In this document: positions 1 through 24,600 of the stretch, piece after piece
Numbering within the stretch: position 1 is the stretch's first letter
Layout: each line of letters opens with the position of its first letter
Assembly (NCBI GenBank): GCA_000499405.2
Contig: HG738140.1
Location: 6,618,158-6,682,157 of the forward strand
DNA: 64,000 bases
Origin: Onchocerca volvulus
Taxonomy: Eukaryota > Nematoda > Chromadorea > Rhabditida > Onchocercidae
Reading direction: 5' to 3'
Notes under the pieces: model-generated
What the model saw: the letters and a program-made list of their open reading frames with translations, nothing else
Database searches by the model: none
What the model was told of the DNA's origin: nothing
Program-made: the position numbers and the translations under genes

Positions 1-520
1 ATAGATAAGAAATGTTCTGATTCGGCAGTATATCCAGCAAGCAAAGATTTTAATGACATTGGCGGTTCTCTAAGTTGAGGCAATTTAATTTTTCCAGCGG
101 CGCAACGCATTCCTTTCATTTCTCCATTAAATTTTAGACTCTTCAATAAGGACACATTCAGCCACAATGCTAATGAGAACATACCGGCTCAAACTACAAC
201 TGTCAGCTGATTGTATCAGAATACAAGGCGGTTGTAATCACGTGACTGCTGAACACGGAGTCGTATTGACGCTGATCTCCTGCTTCTCGTTGACGTCTTT
301 CAGCCACTCAGTTTGTCGCGTTTATTCCGTTAAGAACGAAGCAGATCTGAAGCCGCATAACACGATTGCCTGCTCGCAACCATACATCCTCAAGTCTGTC
401 GCTCTGCTCGAATTTGAACCATTCTTTGTCGTTCTTGCTTATTCGCTGGTGCCCGTTCTTCCTATTTTAATTAATCGTTGTTTTCGTTCCGCTTCGTGAG
501 TTCGATGAACTAAATTTAAT
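1..520 (-). mobile_element. Decayed Helitron Rep/helicase fragment (N-terminal part)
   Basis: On the minus strand, positions about 200 down to 1 keep an open frame containing MKGMRCAAGKIKLP, LREPPMSLKSLLAG and AESEHFL. I recognise this as the stretch just before the catalytic Rep domain in Helitron transposases, whose family pattern is GK..LP.L..PP..L..LL.G...S.HF. Upstream on the same strand (about 520 to 200) the sequence is rich in Arg, Gln and Glu codons, as in the basic N-terminus of these proteins, but it is broken by stops and frame changes. One shift lies near 131, where a neighbouring frame reads EESK. The catalytic Rep and helicase parts would lie beyond the left edge. The copy cannot be active as seen. 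The family call comes from motif memory, not from a search. Confidence 0.6.
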
Positions 521-1016
521 CTTCTGCTAGACATTATTTGGCAGATTGTACCGAAAATAAAACAAATCGATTGCATCCGAACTGTTCTCGAAATTGAATT
601 GTGATTGAACTTGAACTTGGACTCGAAACTGCCCAATTGAATTGTTGGACTGTTGCTATTGCTGTGTCGCTTTAAAAAAATCATACATGGTATTAAAAGA
701 TACTTACAATCGTGAATTTTAGTTTGTTGAAAATTTTAAATCCACGAAAGTTCTTAGCTATTGCCTCGAAATTTTGACTGAACGTTGCATTGTAATATGC
801 GCATACCAAGTTTACTGAGCGTCGCATGGTCGAGACTACGCCCACTTTGCAGAAAATATGCCTGATCAGTAGATTCAGTCCGCTCACTTGCTTTTATCTG
901 TAACAAGTATGACAGGTAAAGAAAAATAGGCATATCTCTATAAAGCCACACGCCTATTCGAGTGCAACATTGTATCGAAATTTCAAATCAATCAGTAAAG
1001 TACTTGAAAAGTTGTG
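521..1016. other. Stretch without a recognised gene
   Basis: No gene is supported between the Helitron remnant and the candidate secreted-protein gene. Short open frames exist on both strands but lack splice context or family motifs. The part at about 925-1030 is a diverged duplicate of about 2003-2105, in the same orientation. Confidence 0.4.
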
Positions 1017-1798
1017 TCAAAATGAACAACTAATATTTAGGGGCAATCCAAGACAAAATCCAATAGAAGTCAGAGAGGCGTCCCATAAACTGCATGAAAG
1101 AAACATTTCATTATACATTATCATGACCTCAACATTTCTGCGACACAACTACAATCCTTACAAAGCAACAAAAAACGAAAAAGCACTCCAATGACACGTG
1201 CATCCTCTGCCCTTATCAGTTCCGTTATTAATCCAGTTTTGCCACATGCTAGCAGTCTCTACTCGCGATAGTGCGTCAGTTAGATGAACAACTATTGGGG
1301 AAAAAATCTGATCGATTTGTAACTTGGATTGTTGGAAGTTGCTGCTTGCTACTGCTATTCTTATAATGGATCAATAATGGACTTCATTTGATATTATACA
1401 CAATATCGTACTAAACAATAGTAAACAGTAAACGAATAATACACCATAAATATAAAAGATACAGTAGTCTTCTTCTGAATTGTAGCCTGTCCTGTCTTTG
1501 AAACCGCTTTGATACTGGATTGGAATTGATTTGCCACTAATACTGATGTTGAAGGGATTGATCTGGTCGAAGATGCCGATGTAGTAGGGACTGCCTTGAA
1601 AAGACGCTCGAATTGCATACCCCAAAGTAGAAAAAACCGTTCGCGTTGATTCCCTCAGTTTTGCTACTGATGCTTCCGCGAAAGCTTTCCTTTTATATAT
1701 AAATCATCTTTGTGCTTGATAGTGGGTAGAGGTTCATGAGTCATACAAAAACTGATCATGAGGATTAAGGATAAGATCGAAATTCTCATGAATCTCAT
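1017..1798 (-). CDS. Candidate small secreted protein, four exons, family unknown
   Basis: I read four minus-strand exons: 1798-1747, 1684-1463, 1354-1162 and 1089-1017. All three introns run GT to AG, and the phases join into one frame of about 179 codons ending in TGA. The first exon encodes a clear signal-peptide-like start, MRFMRISILSLILMISF, followed after splicing by SFAEA, a plausible cleavage region. Later pieces include TVFSTLGYAIRASFQGSP, IDQIFSPIVVHLTDALSR and a short C-terminal Cys-containing segment (FCLGLPLNISCSF). The last intron has a good donor (GTAAGG) and a good acceptor (TTTCTTTCATGCAG). The first acceptor (AAGGAAAG) is weak; without that splice, exon 1 would give only a 44-residue peptide. 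The region is less AT-rich than its surroundings. I do not recognise the family and propose no function beyond likely secretion. Confidence 0.4.
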
Positions 1799-2320
1799 AC
1801 CTTGTTGTTCCTTACAACTGACATTTTAACATTTCACACAGTGCCTATAAGCACCAATGGCAGATATGAAGATGTCGGAAATAAGGATATGTGTAAATGC
1901 TCTTATTTGCTTGAGATTAGTAAATTTTTGTATGCAAATTACTGGGTTATTTTGTTTTATTTATATTACCAGAAGTGGTATGTAAGAAATAAAAAAAAAA
2001 GAAAAATATTATATCTATACAAAAATACGCGCATATTCGAATGCAAAATTGTATGAAATTTTGAAAGTAATCGGTGAAGAAATTCAAAAATTATGTGCGG
2101 ATTAACATTTTTATTTGTATAGTTTTTCAATTTTTTCATTCTATTCTTCACACGTAAGCAATGTAGCAATATTCGATTCAAGTCAGTGATGAGATCTTCT
2201 GATTTTTACGAGAAGGCAGATTTGTTTCTCTGTATTGTATCATACTCTTTCTAAAAATTAAATGTAAGCTTAAAAACGAAAAAGGAGAAAAATTGGAGCT
2301 CTGATTTGTAATTCTTGAAG
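1799..2320. other. Upstream flank of malic enzyme copy A
   Basis: This stretch should hold the N-terminal exon of malic enzyme copy A if the gene is laid out like copy B. I find no sequence resembling the copy B exon that encodes VRGIDLLKSPRYNK. The part at 2003-2105 duplicates about 925-1030. Confidence 0.4.
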
Positions 2321-8181
<5,861 letters not shown>

Positions 8182-11100
8182 TTGATTTAATTACGGAAAG
8201 AAAAAAAAGAAAGAAATAAACAAAAAATGATATATATATTTGTTTATTATTTTTTCGGAAATTGCTATAAAGTTCTTAATATTTAAAAATAATTTATTTC
8301 AACTTCTTTTTCTTTCATTTTTATTTTTTGCATTTTTTATCAGTATTTATTATTAAATAAAAAAGAAAATTTTTGATAAATGTTTCAAAATAACGATATA
8401 AGAAAATAAAAATTAAAGCAAATTAGAATTCATCCTTGCCGAAAAGCATAATTTGGGAATAAATGAAGCATACAATTATCAACTAATGAAATATAACAGT
8501 GTGATTTTTGAATTATCATCGAAGTGGCATAAGCAAATATAATAATTAGGGGTCAAACTTTCATATCATACTTATTATTTGCGCCAAGAAATAATATAAG
8601 TATCTATCTTTGCATATATACTCAAATCTTGGAAACGATTTACATATTATTCTCTTCTAGTAATCAGCCATTCAAAACAAGTAAAGTTATTTACTTCCTT
8701 TTTTTTCTCTAAAAGAAATCTAACATAATATTTTCCTTTTTTCTTTTTAATTTTAATCATTAGCAATAGTTTAATTAATATTGAAGCATAAAAGACTATT
8801 TATTATTAATGTTTCATATAACATGAAAAATATAGAGCCAAATAATATGATTTGTTTAGATGTTTTCAATAGTTTAATTTTTTCATAATTATTAATCTTT
8901 CTCGCGTAAATTAATTCTGTTATATTCAATATGTATTTTCATTTCAGATTAAAAATATGTATGTGTGCATACTTACAATAAATGATAATTTGTTTCTTTA
9001 TCGTTTATTATAAGTAGACATATGTACATATATATTTTAACTAGTTTTAATTTTTACCTATAGCGACTAATTAAGTGATTATCGAAAACTTGTTAATTAA
9101 AAAATTTTTAATAATGATATTTTTATACATGACCCTTATTTCATTTTTTCTTTTTATGCTTATAGGAAAATTCTTCAATATATTTTTCATGTTTTTCTTT
9201 TTTTAATCATCCAATTATAACAAGTGGTTAAAATATGCCTTATATTTCTTGTTTTATGTTTATGATTTTCCGTTAATTTAATAAATTTTTTGATTTTTCT
9301 CAAGATTATATATATATATTTTAAGTTAAAAGTATACATTTGTTTATCATTTATCAATTAATTGGATAAATTGATTGTCAATTTAGTTATTCTTATAAAT
9401 GTTAAATATTGATGCGATAAACATGATTTAATTATTCGTTGTATGAGTACAATTTATGCAATTAATCGATCATAGAAGATTATTATTTCTAATTAAAAAA
9501 AATAGTAATTATTATTAACAAGCAATTTGTTCGTTATAATATATTGAGAAGGATGACGATTCATCGCAATTTATATCTAGGAATTTTGATAGCAAAATAA
9601 AGTGATTATATGGAAAAATTAATTGTTAGATAAATTATTACTTCTAATTAAATAACAATAGTTTGTAATATTAACAGCAATTATTCATTGTATTGTGTTA
9701 AAAAGTATGAAAATTTATTTTTAACACAATATTTCTTCAATTTTTGTTCTCTGAATGATTTATAAATTGATAAAAATATAAAATGAAATTCAAGAAAAAT
9801 AAAAAAAAACGGAAGCAAAAAAATTCTTATCATTATCACTTTCGTTTACCTGATAATTGAATCCCTTATGATTCGGATGCTTGATGATTACTTTCAAAAT
9901 AGGAAATGAAAAGTATTCGAAATATGGTATTGGAATTTTTTTCATTCATTTGCCTCTCCAGTTCCAATAATTTATGAATAAATGGTCGTCTTTTTTTTTT
10001 TTAAACAAATGTAAATAAAAAAAATTAAAGAATCATTAAGAAGTGAACAGTGCATTGAAGTCGCTTGTCATCATTTTTTTTTTTTCTTTTGAAAAGAGAA
10101 ATATTTTGTGTAATATTTAATGTTTATTTCTATCATTTCTTATTTTGTTGTCATTTGCTTATTCGATTTGTTTCATTTACCATTATCATTAACATTATAA
10201 TTATCATCAATGTGTGAATAATATTTGGTCATTTTAACATTATCATTATCAATTATCTTGTACAAATAATATTTGTTCATCTTGCTCTAATAATGAGATT
10301 TAAAAAAATAATAACATTAGTAAGTATTTTTTCTTTTTTTTTTCCTTTGTGAGCAAAAATAGATGAAAGTTCATTGATGGTATTTGAATCAGAGATTGTT
10401 TTGTTAAAAGCAAAAGTAAAAACTAAGTTGTCGACAGTAAATACAATCATTTGACTTTTGCTTTTTCATCTTTTTATTTTTTTTTATTTTTTTCGAAATT
10501 GATAATTGGTAATTTAGAATTGATAATCTTTTAATTTTTCGTTAAAATTAAAAATTTAATAAATCACAAATAAGGGATCAAAAAAGAGAAACATATGTAT
10601 ATTATATGAATAAAATATGTCTAACAAAATGAATAATTTTCTCTAATTACTTTACATTTTCTGTTTTTCAGTTTTTTAATTTTTGCTTCACAATAATATT
10701 TCTCGCGCATAATATTTAGAATTAACGAGAATATTTTTTTCACAAATTCCATCGTTCTTCGATTTGAACGATGGAATTTGTGAGAAAAATATCAGGTCAT
10801 CAGGTCATCGGGATCTATCAGATTTACGACACGTCATTTTAAACTTATTTATTTTGAAAATAATTTTTGGATAAAAAATAAAACAATAATTATTCATAAT
10901 TTTCAGATTTTTGTAAAAAAAAAAATGTATTTGTTTTCGCGTTTTTCGAATAATTTGCTTGGCATTGCACAACGTAAAGTATTACGGTTTGTGAATTACT
11001 TTGAAGTATATCAAAAAAAAAAAAAAAAGTCCAGTAAATTTTAATTAGGACAAGAAAATAAAAATTACTAAAATTAAACATCGAAAAATAAAAAATTATT

Positions 11101-11912
11101 TCAGAAAAAAGAAACGAAAAAAGAAAAATCGTCTAATTAGTATTAATTATGCAAAGAATAATAATTTTATTTTCATAGTTTACAGAAAAATTCTTTCATT
11201 TCCCTTAGATATCGATTTTTTTAAAACTATTTTATCTCAACTTTAATCATTAGAATATTATCATTTGCTTATTTTTCTGATCATCCTTTTTTTTCTCTCT
11301 TTTTTCCTTGTGATCTAGAAGAAAAAAAACTCCCGATTTCTCGCAGATTTTTTTTTTAAATTTCTTCTGAAAACTTCTTTTTTCTTTTTTGTTTCTTTTT
11401 TTTGAATGCTTATTGGCATCGTTATTTGTTATATGTTGACATTATCGTCATCGAGAATAGTATTTTCCTCTTTTCGATCTTTTCGGCTTACTTTTGTATT
11501 TTTTTTTTTTGTGTTTTTATTGATTCCTACCAAAAATTGTCAAAGTACAAAAAATTGCCAAATTATTAAACGATTTCCAATGGAATCTTTTTTCTCTTTT
11601 GTTTTTTTGCCATCAATCGATTCTAATTTTTTTTAAATGAATTTTATTTATGAATTCATAATATCCATTGTTAATATGCATGTATTCATTAAAATTATTT
11701 AATGTTTCATAGATCGCTAATTCTGTCTTATCTTGGTTCGCTTAATTAATACTATTTTTATCAGATCTCATTCGGATTATCATATACCGTTATTGATTGA
11801 TTAATTTTTTCCTGTATCTGTCATTTTTCTTTACTTCATTTATTTTTCTCAAAAAACAAAAATTTATATTATTCTTAACAAAGAAAAAAGAAAAAAATTT
11901 TCTTTTTTTTAG
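8182..11912. other. AT-rich interval between the malic enzyme copies
   Basis: This stretch holds the 3' UTR of copy A and the upstream region or first intron of copy B. No protein-coding exon is convincing. It is dominated by A and T runs and contains one strong hairpin (10731-10792), followed by a short direct repeat of ATCAGGTC at 10790-10806. The first exon of copy B should lie here or earlier. ATG 11433 begins a presequence-like stretch (MLTLSSSRIVFSSFRSFR), but none of its donors matches the phase of the next exon. Confidence 0.5.
10731..10792. repeat. Long hairpin, 27 bp arms and 8 nt loop
   Basis: The left arm 10731-10757 and right arm 10766-10792 are inverted copies with one mismatch, which can pair as G-U in one strand's RNA. 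The 18 bp next to the 8-base loop are perfect (left arm TCACAAATTCCATCGTTC). The structure lies in the interval between the two malic enzyme genes. It could be a structured RNA, a fold-back relic or a terminator-like element; the sequence does not decide. Confidence 0.75.
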
Positions 11913-18624
<6,712 letters not shown>

Positions 18625-20473
18625 ATACAATAATCTATATTTTATGTTTTGGAAATAATTTTGTTCATTAGAGTAAGTACAAATCAAATATTATTTAATT
18701 TCAATAGTTGAAAAAAAAAAGGCTTCTGCAAAATTTCTTGATATATTGTTTGGATTTTTTTTTTTTTTTTTTTAATCTGTGAAAGAAATTCGTTTTAATT
18801 TTATGATATATTTTTATATTTTGTGATATTTTCAAAGGAAAGAACGAAATTCATTTTAATTAAGACTTCTGCAAATTATAATAAGTTTTGGAATGAGTTC
18901 AAAAAAAAAGAAATAATTTCAGGCAATTCCTCCTTGAAAAGAACAAAAATTCAAATCTGATCTATTAAAAGAGAAGAATGAATATGGTTGTCCTCAGAAT
19001 TTTGTGCTTCTCACTTGATTTTTTTATGAATAGAATAAAATGAAATCAGGATAAAATCTTCAGAATCAGAATAAGAGTCAGAATTCCTTTTGTTGTTTTC
19101 AATTTATTTCAATGTATTTAATCGAGTTTTAATTTATTTTGAATAATTGAAGAATAAAATCATTATTTTTCATTTTGCCTGTTAATTTTTCCCATTCATT
19201 TAACATCAATAAATGGTAATAAATTTAATTTTTTTCAATCATCAGTTAATTCAAATGGCCGTTACAAAATTTGCATATCACCTAAAATCGACTAAAATTG
19301 ACAATATTTGCTAGAATCTTGATATTTTTTCAATATTATCGGTAAGATTTTAATCATATCATTTTCTGATAATATGAATGGATGATCACACATATGATAC
19401 AATGCTCTCTATGTGAATTATCTGGAAACGGAAACAAAATCCTAGAATTGTTTTTGTCATTAACCAATATAATTGATGAATTTTTTTGATACAATAAGCT
19501 ATCGATCAGTCATTTCCATATGATATATGATATTTGTAATAGTAACTCTCAGGAATTCTGAGAATTCAAGCATTTTTTTTTCTTTTTCTAATGAAAACGA
19601 TGAGTATACGCAAGTAATTTGCATGATAAATGCAAATTATCAGAAAAAAAAAAGCCGGAAGAAATATCGGGAACGAAATCCTGGAACAATTTTATTATGA
19701 GCAAGTATTTATCATCGTATACTAAAAATAAAATATCAAAAAAAAAAAAGAAAAAATAAAGTGGAAATACCTGATTACTTATATGTAGCTTAAGTATATG
19801 TAATATTCAAAGGTGTAGTACGTTTGCATTAAGTTATAAAAGTATAATATATTGAGTGATAAGAAAATAATGATAAGTAGAAAATAAATTATGTGATATA
19901 TATTGTTTGAAATTTCATCCTTCAAATGATGAACTACTAGTAAATCACACTATTATATTACTTTTTATAAAATTTATAATTTATGACTTTAATCGAATAA
20001 ATTGTTTACTAATTTAATCTGTCATTCATTTACTTCAACAATTCAAATTTTTAGTCTAAAACAATATAATATAATCGATTTTTTATGGCTTAAATTTTAA
20101 TAAGTCAGTACAAGATTATTAAATCAATATTGAATTGAACAAGTTATAAATTCAAAATTGAATAAAAATATTTCATTACATAAGTATATCAATTTTTTTT
20201 TACTTAAATTTATGAATAAACAATGATTTATTATGGTAGATTTAATTTCTTTTTAAAATACAGCGATAAACAGTATGCAAGTATTTCGATTCCTATATGA
20301 CACAAATGGACCACAAAAACTCATTCTAATATGTTATGTTAAAAAAGGATAAAGAAGTTATTTATTATTTTTACAAGCATTATTAAATTAAGCCTAGCAT
20401 AGTGCCAAGAGAATACCGAAGGCTTGAATATGAAGGAGCTGACTAAACAAAGCTTAGCAAAATCGCCACATTA
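18625..20473. other. AT-rich intergenic stretch
   Basis: No gene is seen between malic enzyme B and the minisatellite. The sequence has many A and T runs and no coding-like frame longer than expected by chance. Confidence 0.5.
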
Positions 20474-20771
20474 GATTTGGCCATAGATTTTTATGTAACA
20501 GCAAGACTTGATCATAGGTCTTAAATATAATAACAAATATTTGGACTTGGCTATAAACTTTGATCTAAAAGCAAACATTCCGACTTGACTATAGATCATA
20601 ATACAATAACAAATGTCCGGAATTAACTATAGGACTCAATATGATGACGAATGTTCGAATTGTCTACAGGCCTTAATGTAATCGCAAACATTCGGACTCC
20701 GCCATAAGTCTTAACGGGAGAGCAAATTCGACTTGGCCACAAGTCTTAATGTAATAGCAAATGGTTTCCGG
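20474..20771 (+). repeat. Minisatellite, about eight units of 35-41 bp
   Basis: Eight successive units follow the pattern ACTTGGCYATARGTCTTAAT, then GTAATAGCAAATGTTCGG. Diverged forms include ACTTGATCATAGGTC, ACTTGGCTATAAACTT, ACTTGACTATAGATCA and ACTCCGCCATAAGTC. Units differ by 20-40 percent, so the array is old. It lies about 0.8 kb upstream of the alanyl-tRNA synthetase start and is clearly more GC-rich than its surroundings. It does not keep an open reading frame. Confidence 0.8.
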
Positions 20772-21588
20772 AAGATGACTTAAACGAGCGAGAGAGAAAT
20801 GAGATAATTGTTTTCATGTCGACTCAGTTCTGATGCTACATGACTGGTTGTTGAAATTCATGTTTGTTCGGGATTTGGCACGTGTAGAGATATTTCCTCG
20901 GGATTTCCTGTAGGAGATTTCGCGGGGTTAGTTCGGATTTTCTTTAACTTCAATTTTATTCTCAATCTAATTTTGCTGAATTTTGAAAAAAACTTTCGAT
21001 TTTTTTTCAATTTTAATTTTAAACATCTATAAAGCTACGAAAATATTTTGTGAAAATAATGGATGTACGAATTTTCTGTTTTCCTTATTACCCATATCTA
21101 TAAATAATATATTTAAGAAAGAAAATGGATTTATTGAGATTGTAGATGTTAAAGAGAGAAATAATTTTGTAGTTGTAAGTTAATTCAAATTGAAAATAAG
21201 CGAAAATGTCATGATTAGTACTTTAACTAATTCCTAAAGTTATTTTAGCTAGTTCTAAAGTTGATTTTTTATTCTATATACTGATGTACTGATATCTATA
21301 TACTAATATTTTGGTGCTATATTTACGAATATCATTTATATCAACTAAAATAAAAGTATAGAGAAGGAATGATGGTGTGAATTTGGAGTTAATGCTGTGC
21401 AAACGAGGAGAGGATTGTGGATATGCACATATGAATATGAATAGGAATAAGTGTATAATTTTGTGTGTACAGCAGAGGAAAAGATGTAAGTTATGAGCAA
21501 TAAAATACGGGTAAAACTTATATTTTTCTTTCATTTTATTTATTTACTTTTTATTTTTTTCAGTACTTTTTTGTTGTAGAAATTGATA
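20772..21588. other. Region upstream of the alanyl-tRNA synthetase gene
   Basis: A GC-richer segment continues from the minisatellite to about 20940 (GCGAGAGAGAAATG, CCTCGGGATTTCCTG), then AT-rich sequence follows. It presumably contains the promoter of the downstream gene, but I see no defined element. Two acceptor-like sites, TTTTTTTCAG (ending 21563) and TTTTTTGTTGTAG (ending 21579), could accept a spliced leader or join a non-coding first exon. Confidence 0.4.
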
Positions 21589-21600
21589 ATGTATTCATAA
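21589..21600 (+). promoter_or_regulatory. Minimal upstream ORF overlapping the main start
   Basis: ATG TAT TCA TAA lies directly before the synthetase start, and the two overlap in the sequence TAATG (stop 21598-21600, start 21600-21602). If transcripts begin at either nearby acceptor, ribosomes would meet this three-codon frame first. Reinitiation or leaky scanning would then be needed. Confidence 0.5.
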
Positions 21601-24600
21601 TGGATAAATTGTGGCCGAATATTCCATGGCATATATGCGCCATTACATCTTTGCGTTTACATATACGTCATTTATCGGCACGACAGATTCGTTCATCATT
21701 CTTAGAGTATTTTAAAGAACATGATCATACATATGTGCCTTCTTCGTCCGTTATTCCAGAGGATGACAACTCTACTGCATTTATTAGTGCCGGAATGAAT
21801 CAGGTGTGAACTTTGAGGTTTTATTAGCTGTATAAAATCATCAAAAGCCCGATTGTTTATTGTCGATCAAATCATTAAAATATTCGAAAACTTTTATATT
21901 AGAAAATGTCGACTATTTTCATTTTTTTAGGAATTCTCTTAGACCTTTGTTTTCTTCAAAAAATGTCTAACCTAGCTTTCACAAGGCTTTGAGAAATGGA
22001 TGTCGTTCTATCCTTCCAAAATAAATAGCGAAATTATAAGAATCTTTGTTATCCTCTCTTTCTTCTGCTTCTAAATAGTTTGTTGTATGTATTCAGCATA
22101 TTCTTATGACTTAATTAATAATATATGACTATTTCCAAGTTTTTCTTGCGTATAATCAAATTATGGTATTTTCAGTTCAAGCCACTTTTTCTGGGTGCTA
22201 AATATACCGAAGGTAAATTTGCTGGTCTACGTAATGTAGTTAACTGGCAAAAGTGTATTCGTGTTGGTGGTAAGCATAACGATTTTAACGATGTTGGCCA
22301 CGATTTGACGCACCACACATTTTTCGAAATGCTTGGAAATTATTCATTTGGTGGTTACTCGAAGGTTGTAGGATTTTATGCGTTCTTCCTTTTTTTTTTT
22401 TTACTTTTGATATTTAAATTCTGATTTTTACTTTGTCATTGTTAATACACATCGAGCTAATACCATTCTTCGTAATCAATCCAAATTTTCTTGTTCCAGG
22501 CAGAAGCATGTCTATATGCGTGGAATTTTCTCACAGACATACTCAGGATACCAGCCGATCGATTATATATTACATATTTCAGTGGAGATGAAAACATGAA
22601 GTTAAAGGAAGATCTTGAATGTCGCGATATTTGGATTAAATTAGGGTATAGTAAGAATTTTGTTTCGAAATAGGGAATATCCATGGTTTACAAGGTTAAA
22701 ATATATAACATATATTTTTTAACTTTTACTTTTTGCAGTGTTCCCGAAAATCGTGTTCTTGGTTTTTGTTATAATCATAATTTTTGGGAAATGGCAGAAA
22801 CAGGTCCATGTGGTCCGTGTACGGAAATACACTATGATCTTATTGGCAATCGAAAAGCACAAAAACTTGTAAATTCAAATGATCCAACAGTAGTTGAAAT
22901 TTGGAATCTTGTTTTTATGCAGTTCAGCAGGTGAAATTTTTAAACCTATTATTTCTGCAGTTATTATTGGAAGAAATTTCATCGTTCTTGGAAAGTTTCA
23001 AAGTTTTTCTTATTGAAATTTAGAAAAATTAGAAAACATGAACAGGAAATAAAGAGTAATGAATCAAATATTATGTCAATCCGCAACAGTTTATCACAGG
23101 GACATATCAGGCAGAATCAGTAGTTTACCAACGTTGTATATAGATTGCGGAATGGGCTTCGAGAGACTAGTGAGTATTGTGCAAGGATTGCATTCTGCCT
23201 ATGATTCTGATCTTTTTCTTCCATTAATGAAAATTATTCAGAAGGTTAGTTTTCATGAGCTTTCGAATTTTAATTTACGTTTAAAAGTTTTCAGATTTTA
23301 TTTATTTATTAATTTTTTTTTTTGAAGTCTTATAACATCGATGAACTTCCATTGATTTCTTCTGCTAATTTATAATTTCTAGTATTCTAAAGTCGGAGAA
23401 TATGGTGGACAGTTGAAAGACACTAACAGCAGTAAAACGGATATAGCGTATAGGATTATCGCTGATCATCTTCGCGCTGCTTGTATTATGATTTCAGATG
23501 GTGTTGAACCTGGTTCACGAAATCGAGGGTTAATTTCTTCTTGGGATGCATTTTTTTAATAATTAAGTATCAGCATTCATCATCGTTTATTGTGATATCC
23601 AACATTTGATAACAAAAGTTGCTTCTTTTACTTCATTCCTATTGTAAACGACTTATGACAATTATGAATCAAAGATGCTATTTTCATTCATTTTGGACAT
23701 CTTATCGCCAAAAATTTCTCTTTTTTCATATTTCTATTATGTGCTGTTTTTACACATTTTTTACAGTTCTGTAATCTTTTATTAACAACAATCAATTTCA
23801 AATTTCCAGATGTTTCTATAATTATTCATTGGATTTTCATTGACTTTTTTTTTCCAAACAGTATCTCTTTTATTAAAGTTATATTTTAGGTATCATCTTC
23901 GACGAGTTTTGCGACGTGCTATATTGAATTTGACTCTTACGCTTGGTGCAGAACGCGAGATGTTAGGATCTTTAGTGCCGGATTTTGTTAATCATTTAGT
24001 AAGTTTAACCATATAATTAAGCTTTCAAGTTAAAAGAATAATTTTTGGCGAACTTTGCGCAAACTTTCTCATTATTCATATTCAGACTTCATTGTACGAT
24101 AGCGTCGCAGCCTGTGAAACAATAATAGCTGAAACAGTTATGTCTGAAGAACAGTTGTTCTGGAAAAGTTATGATAAAGGCAACAAACTACTTCAGCAGA
24201 ATATTGCATCTCATTCACATGTATTGCCGGGTCAGACTTTTTTCTAACTTCAATTAATAATTTATCTCGGAAAGTTATTTTAGATGAAATTGTTATTTCA
24301 AATGAAATTAATCAATCTTAAGTAAACTGGAATTAATTAATTTTTATTAGCGATTCCGCACGGTTATTCGTTGTTGCATGTTTTCCAGTGATTTTGCCAT
24401 TGTGCATCGAATTTACTTTAAAAAAAAAAAATAAACTGTTTATTTTAGACATTAAATAGGGATAGATCATTGATGTCAGATTTCATCCCATCTGTATAAT
24501 TTTTTCTAAAAGAATTATAATAATATATTTTTGTCACGATATGTTTATCATTTATAGAAAATTTATATCAATTTATTTAGGAAAAATTGCATGGATGTTG

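Noticed and set aside
11433..11495. ATG with a mitochondrial-presequence-like reading (MLTLSSSRIVFSSFRSFR) as first exon of malic enzyme B
   Set aside because: Its possible donors end in phase 0 or 1, while the exon at 11913 needs phase 2. It remains only a possibility.
11701..11748. ATG start reading MFHRSLILSYLG as first exon of malic enzyme B
   Set aside because: The only nearby donor leaves phase 1, not the needed phase 2.
22457..22684. Minus strand frame over synthetase exon 22500-22645
   Set aside because: Antisense shadow of a well-supported exon.
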